DNA of 64,000 nucleotides from Rallus limicola. Taxonomy: Eukaryota; Chordata; Aves; Gruiformes; Rallidae. The stretch lies in assembly GCA_022605955.1 (NCBI GenBank), contig JAKCOZ010000005.1, positions 53,445,762 to 53,509,761 of the forward strand, given 5' to 3'. A model generated the notes under the pieces. That model was not told the origin of the DNA. It searched no databases and was given only the letters and a program-made list of their open reading frames with translations. Below are positions 59,901-64,000 of this stretch, piece after piece (position 1 is the stretch's first letter; each line of letters begins with the position of its first letter). A program made the translations under genes and the position numbers.

Positions 59901-62900
59901 AGCAGTATTTTACACATCCTGCACTCAGTTAAAGCCACCCAGGGAAAGGAGGAAAATGTCTGCTCCGTCGCATAGTCTGATGCAACCCAGACTGGAACCA
60001 AATGAGAACTAGGACTGTGCAAGTATTCAGCCACATTTCATTGCAGTCCCCACTGCACTTGGTGTGAAAGGCCACGCCATTTCAGTGCTTAATCAATATA
60101 TCAATATGGCCAGTAAATGGCAAAGAGACTTCGGATTTATCTTGTTACTCCAGGACTGCTCATAAAGCCGAGTTCATGAGCCTGTAAAAGAGCCTGCATT
60201 GCCCCCAGTGACTGGGAAGGAATTTTGTGTTGGCTTCCCATAGGCTTGGTCACTGACAGCACAGGAAAAAATAGTAACAGGATAAGTAAAAGTAAATTCA
60301 GATAAAGCCAAAAGTAAGGCCTACAAATCTAGCAAAGCAATCTCAGCTCATAAATGCAACCTACCAAGTGGACACACTGAACAGCCTGACAAAGGCAGAC
60401 TGATAAACTCAGTATGAAAATACCATGATGTTTTCACAGGCAAAAGCCATTTATTTTGACATCTGTTTTGCCTGCATGAAAGTGTGGTGGAAATTTCAGC
60501 ATCAATAAATTAATCTAGACATCGCTGTTTCAAGAACCAGTGATTATTTGAATTGTCAGTGTGAACCATTTGGTCCCCACTCCAGTCAGAACCAGAAGCC
60601 CAAAGACAACAGTTTCCCTGTTGCTGAAGCTCAGCCAACAAGACATTTTGCTGGGGTGGTAGCTGTAAGCATGGAGAGGTGAAGTGGGCAAGGATATCTA
60701 CTGATGTGATAGATTAGAAGAATGGACAAGAAGCAGCAAAATTCAAAGTTTGATAAGGAAAAACATAGCAAAAGAAATTACTGATGCCATGTGGAAATAC
60801 ACAGCAGGGCACATAGAAGGCAGGATGCTATAAAGAGAATTAAAATGTGATGTGTAAGCTGGGTAGTCTGGAGGGTGTATTTTTCCAAACACCCTTGCAT
60901 TTCTTAGCCCTTGTGTATGGGAAGAATAATAGTAGGACACAAGCAGCCTCTTTATTCCCCCTTGGCATTTCCCAGAGATTGCCAAGAGCCAAACTGAACT
61001 GCACAGACTATCAATAACTGTTCGGTGTGTGGCTCCACAGACCTGTTGCAATATATTCACTGTGACTTCATGGACCACAAAGCACAGATAACGGCTTAGG
61101 AGCTGTTACAGCATATCCTTCTGGTAAAGCATAGTGTACTGGAGATGGACTGGATCTCTATCCAAACAGCTTGTCTCCAAACCATATTAACCACTGGAAA
61201 ATGGCAGCAGTTTGCATCTGCACCAGGGCCTTTTGCCAATATAGCTCCATCAGAGCTCTGTCACTCATATGTCACCAAGAGATGGGCCAGCAAAACTTCA
61301 GAGCAGCCTGAGCCTGGACAGTAAATTTCAGTGTGATTTTTAAGTTTTTAAAACTCTGAATTCCTGGGCTGATCTTCTGCAAGCAGGGCCCAGCTCAGGT
61401 TTACTTGGCATGAGAGGCAAAGCTGGATAGCTATGTCAGCACTGACATATGGCAAATGTCTTTTCATCATACTCATTACATCACTTGCACCTGCATGCAC
61501 CCCGTGGCCACACAGGTGCGATATGAGCATCCTTCTTTGGAGGTGCTCTGCAGACTCCATGCAAATTCAACCAAGGACTGACAGAGCAACTGATGCATGT
61601 CTGCAGTCCCAAACACCACCTTGGCACCTGAGCACTGAGTGGCCCTCACAATGCAGCTGGAAAATTGCCTTCAGAGGAAGGTTACAAATTCCATGGTTGG
61701 TCCTGGAGCAGAGTAAAATCAGCAGAAGAGGTCTGGCTCCTGCAATGGTTGACACAGGGGCAAGTTGAAGGCTCACCAAGGTTGCAACTGGACAAAACTT
61801 CACACCTCCCAGCTGCCTCCAGTAAGCTGTGCAGGATTGATCACCTGTGGCCCCACCGCTTCTGTGAAAGGAGCTAAGAAAAGCAAGCATATTGTCAGTA
61901 GGCTTATACAGCTCATAGCTCTACTGGGACAATCTGAGGCTCTCTACACCACAAGAAGTTGAAAACCTGGGATCTGGGGAGATTTCATTCAAATTAGTTT
62001 ACCAAAGTCAGGTTGAAGGAAGGGGATGGATCATCTGGGCTGCCTCCAGTTGGTACCCATCTCCCTACCCTGGTACCTTTTTTTCTGGGGTCTTCCACCT
62101 ATGGATATTCATGCTCAATAGCTAGCCCCATTTTGACTGTCCCTGGGAGCTTCACTGTGTATGACCTACCTCCTGAGCTGAGGGGTAGAAGGCAGGCTCC
62201 CAGCCCCTTTCCCATCTCTTCTTTCCTTACCTCCCTGCACATCACACTGCAGCCCCAGCAGTGGGTGAGCACAGCCTGTCCTGCTCTCATCAGCAAGTCT
62301 GGTCCTCACTGAGCCTTTGTACTTTCAGGATGTCAGTCTTGCTCTGTTTATGTGCTAGCAAAATTACTGTGTTGCTTTGCAAGCAAGTAAAGCTGCTGAA
62401 CAATCAATCTGTCCAGTCACACTGTCAGAGACTTCAAGTCTAAAAGATTTCAAGCAGGACATTTTTCCCCAGTGCAGGAGCTATTAACTTCTATAAACTG
62501 GTAGGTGCTTTTCTCCTGTAAAAGTCTTATCACTGGAAAAAGAATCAGCAAGAACCTCTGTGAAGTTTTTCAAGCCTCCTCTTTGCCAAGTAACTATCAA
62601 TCTTCCCCAGTCCTCATTAATGGCAAGTTGTGATCAGCCAAGGGGCACCAGTCTGACCCCCACCCTCTGCCCCAGCCATAGCTCTGTGTTCATTCCAGCC
62701 ATTTGCCTTCATGCTTTAAAACAAGCTGCTTTCCTGACAAATGTTTAGTCTTCTTGCTGTCTAACGAGTGGAAATTCATTCCTCCCCTCCCATCTTTTCA
62801 GCTGAGCAGTAATGATTTAAGCAGATTAACTGGTTAACTAAATGTCATTAACACAGATCATACCCTTTATACAAAATAACACTGATTACTGAGATCAGCT

Positions 62901-63485
62901 AATAACAGAGTTCATCCAAAAGCAATAAAAAACCCTTTTCATCAATGTCAGTGGGTTCAAAATGAAGTTCAAAAGGAGTTCTGCTAAAGGACTAACGGGG
63001 CTGAGTGTGATCAATAAACTAAGCTGTGTTTTCCTTCATTTGTCACAGAATCTGTTCAGCATCCCTGCAAACATTAGTGCTTCTCTTCTTCCCATCTTTT
63101 GGAGCATCCACTACAATGATCCATGACAAAACTACCCCAATGCTCAGGGTAGGGAGGCAGGAATCCTGTGCTTTCAAATCCTACCACTTCATGGGATCAG
63201 CTGGTTGCTGCAGACCACCAGACAGAAGCAAATGTTTCTGGGTCCCCAGTAGCAAGTGTGTGCCCTTCATCTGTCTGTGAAGAAATAAGAGCTTGGCATA
63301 AAGCATTTACTTCTTTAGGCTGCCTTTGATTTGGCTTGAGTCTATGTGCTTGGTTTAGAATCCATATTTTAAGGTACGTGCTTATGTGTCTGGCACAGGG
63401 GTGTATTGGCATTTTTGGAGTAAACCACATAAAAACGAGGCCACTGGCTTGTGCATAAACAATATATCTTCTTTCTTTCTTCCAG
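56923..63485. other. Intron 1 segment, 56.9-63.5 kb
   Basis: Non-coding up to the exon 2 acceptor. Contains a 24-base palindrome (58353-58376) and a short tandem duplication near 59709-59746 (GTAAACCCATTT twice). The 138-codon minus frame at 57617-58033 has no recognisable domain. Confidence 0.5.
58353..58376. repeat. Perfect 11-bp-arm palindrome
   Basis: Arms TGTGGTATATT and AATATACCACA are separated by TT. Each end carries TGTGGT (ACCACA on the other strand), the RUNX core, so it is also a pair of RUNX-type sites in inverted orientation. Function is not shown. Confidence 0.7.
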
Positions 63486-63544
63486 TAACTGTGACTGTGG
63501 GAGGACAACAACACTTGCTGGGACTTTACGACACTGCAGGGCAG
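63486..63544 (+). CDS. RHOJ: RHOJ coding exon 2 (to switch II DTAGQ)
   Basis: This 59-nt exon continues exon 1. With the split codon G|TA for Val-60 it reads VTVTVGGQQHLLGLYDTAGQ, residues 60-79. It supplies strand beta2, beta3 and the start of switch II, including DTAGQ with Gln-79 equal to Cdc42 Gln-61, the residue needed for GTP hydrolysis. The acceptor is a pyrimidine-rich run ending CTTCCAG at 63485. The donor is CAG|GTAAAT from 63545, giving intron phase 0. Human RHOJ has GGKQHLLG here and RHOQ has GGKQYLLG; the His-69 seen here favours RHOJ, and Gln-67 is a conservative change from Lys. Exons for residues 80 onward, including the NKxD-equivalent, SAL and CAAX motifs, are not in the window, so the gene is partial by window edge rather than broken. 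Confidence 0.95.
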
Positions 63545-64000
63545 GTAAATTACTATGAAACATTTCTAAGTTTCCTTTCCCATGGTTGTTTTGCTACTAC
63601 CATATGCTGGAGTTTGTTGTTCATTATGTTTCTGAAGGTTTGGGTTGTGGTTTTTTTTTTTTAATATTAACAACTTCTTGTTTTCTACACTGAGATTTAA
63701 TTCTGGTTCAGCAATATACACAAATTAATTCCTAAGACTGCATTTTGTCTGTGCAAAACAATTAAGCCTGATTTGGCTGTTCAGACTCCCATATATCCAC
63801 CTCCTACTGCAAATATGATGTTTTACATAAAGCCAGTGTTTTCTTACCTTTACCACATGGTGGCATCGAAGATACAGCAAAGAATTCCTGTTTTAAAATC
63901 AGAAAAATAGTAGAATACAGCACCAGCCTATCAGACACCAGCTACTGACCTTTTTAAGTGGTAACCCGGACAGACTGGCACCCATCCCTGCATCCTTCCC
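63545..64000 (+). other. RHOJ: Start of RHOJ intron 2
   Basis: The sequence after the exon 2 donor is non-coding. It has a poly-T tract around 63650-63662 and is otherwise unremarkable to the window edge. No exon 3 sequence (expected to begin with the residues after DTAGQ, EDYxxLRPLSYP in the family) was seen before the end. Confidence 0.85.

Larger units (their letters stand above)
17607..63485 (+). other. RHOJ: RHOJ intron 1 (about 45.9 kb)
   Basis: The intron is bounded by GTAAGA at 17607 and a polypyrimidine tract plus CAG at 63485, and interrupts codon 60 after its first base. A very long first intron is typical of RHOJ in vertebrates and is a usual location for tissue-specific enhancers. 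Its recognisable contents are CR1 fragments, simple repeats and the local repeats listed separately. No additional exon was recognised on either strand. Long open frames within it show no family resemblance. Confidence 0.9.

Noticed and set aside
17429..63544. Identity as RHOQ (TC10) instead of RHOJ
   Set aside because: RHOQ has a shorter, different N-terminus and Tyr where this protein has His-69 before LLGLYDTAGQ; MNCKE plus a 20-residue tail is the RHOJ pattern.
1..64000. tRNA, rRNA, CRISPR, prokaryotic operon or endogenous retrovirus
   Set aside because: No cloverleaf with A/B boxes, no spaced identical repeats, no ribosomal sequence, and no paired LTR or gag/pol motif was seen on reading both strands; a structured search would be needed to exclude small RNAs fully.

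Overview
The window is vertebrate nuclear DNA and most likely avian. The only recognisable gene is split by a very large intron with consensus splice sites. The only recognisable interspersed repeats are 5'-truncated CR1 LINEs with the bird-type 3' end (ATTCTATG/ATTCT-like tails, or AGAATCATAGAATC on the opposite strand). Nothing bacterial or phage-like is present: no operons, no ribosome-binding-site-led ORFs, no CRISPR. No more specific identification than 'bird' is supported from the sequence alone.

The gene is RHOJ (TCL), a Cdc42-like Rho GTPase of the TC10/TCL branch, on the + strand. Coding exon 1 (17429-17606) encodes a 20-residue N-terminal tail, the P-loop GDGAVGKT and switch I ([10 protein letters not shown]). 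Exon 2 (63486-63544) encodes the VTVTVGGQQHLLGLYDTAGQ segment up to the catalytic glutamine. The two exons join in phase 1 through consensus GT/AG sites across a 45.9-kb intron. The remaining exons (rest of switch II, guanine-specificity motifs, polybasic and CAAX tail) lie beyond the window. The first 79 codons match human RHOJ in register (Met-21 follows the tail, Gln-79 equals Cdc42 Gln-61).

Layout: 1 to about 16.5 kb is intergenic and holds two CR1 fragments, a possible third and simple repeats. At 16.6-17.43 kb lies the presumptive promoter and 5'UTR. It has a local CpG-enriched patch, an array of four inverted GGAA/TTCC pairs sharing TGATTTCCTGA-like sequence, and a C-rich tract. It also has an in-frame upstream ATG that would add a poly-alanine N-terminus. 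From 17.6 to 63.5 kb is intron 1, containing several CR1 pieces (one about 1 kb with a dead reverse-transcriptase remnant), a 140-bp direct repeat in two copies, G-rich quadruplex-type tracts, a polypurine/polypyrimidine tract and several palindromes. From 63.55 kb to the end is the start of intron 2.

The most interesting signal is the array of inverted GGAA/TTCC pairs just upstream of the start codon. It fits the established endothelial, ERG-dependent expression of RHOJ in mammals and resembles head-to-head ETS-site palindromes. No new protein-coding system is visible. The many other ORFs look like chance reading frames, repeat translations or repeat antisense.
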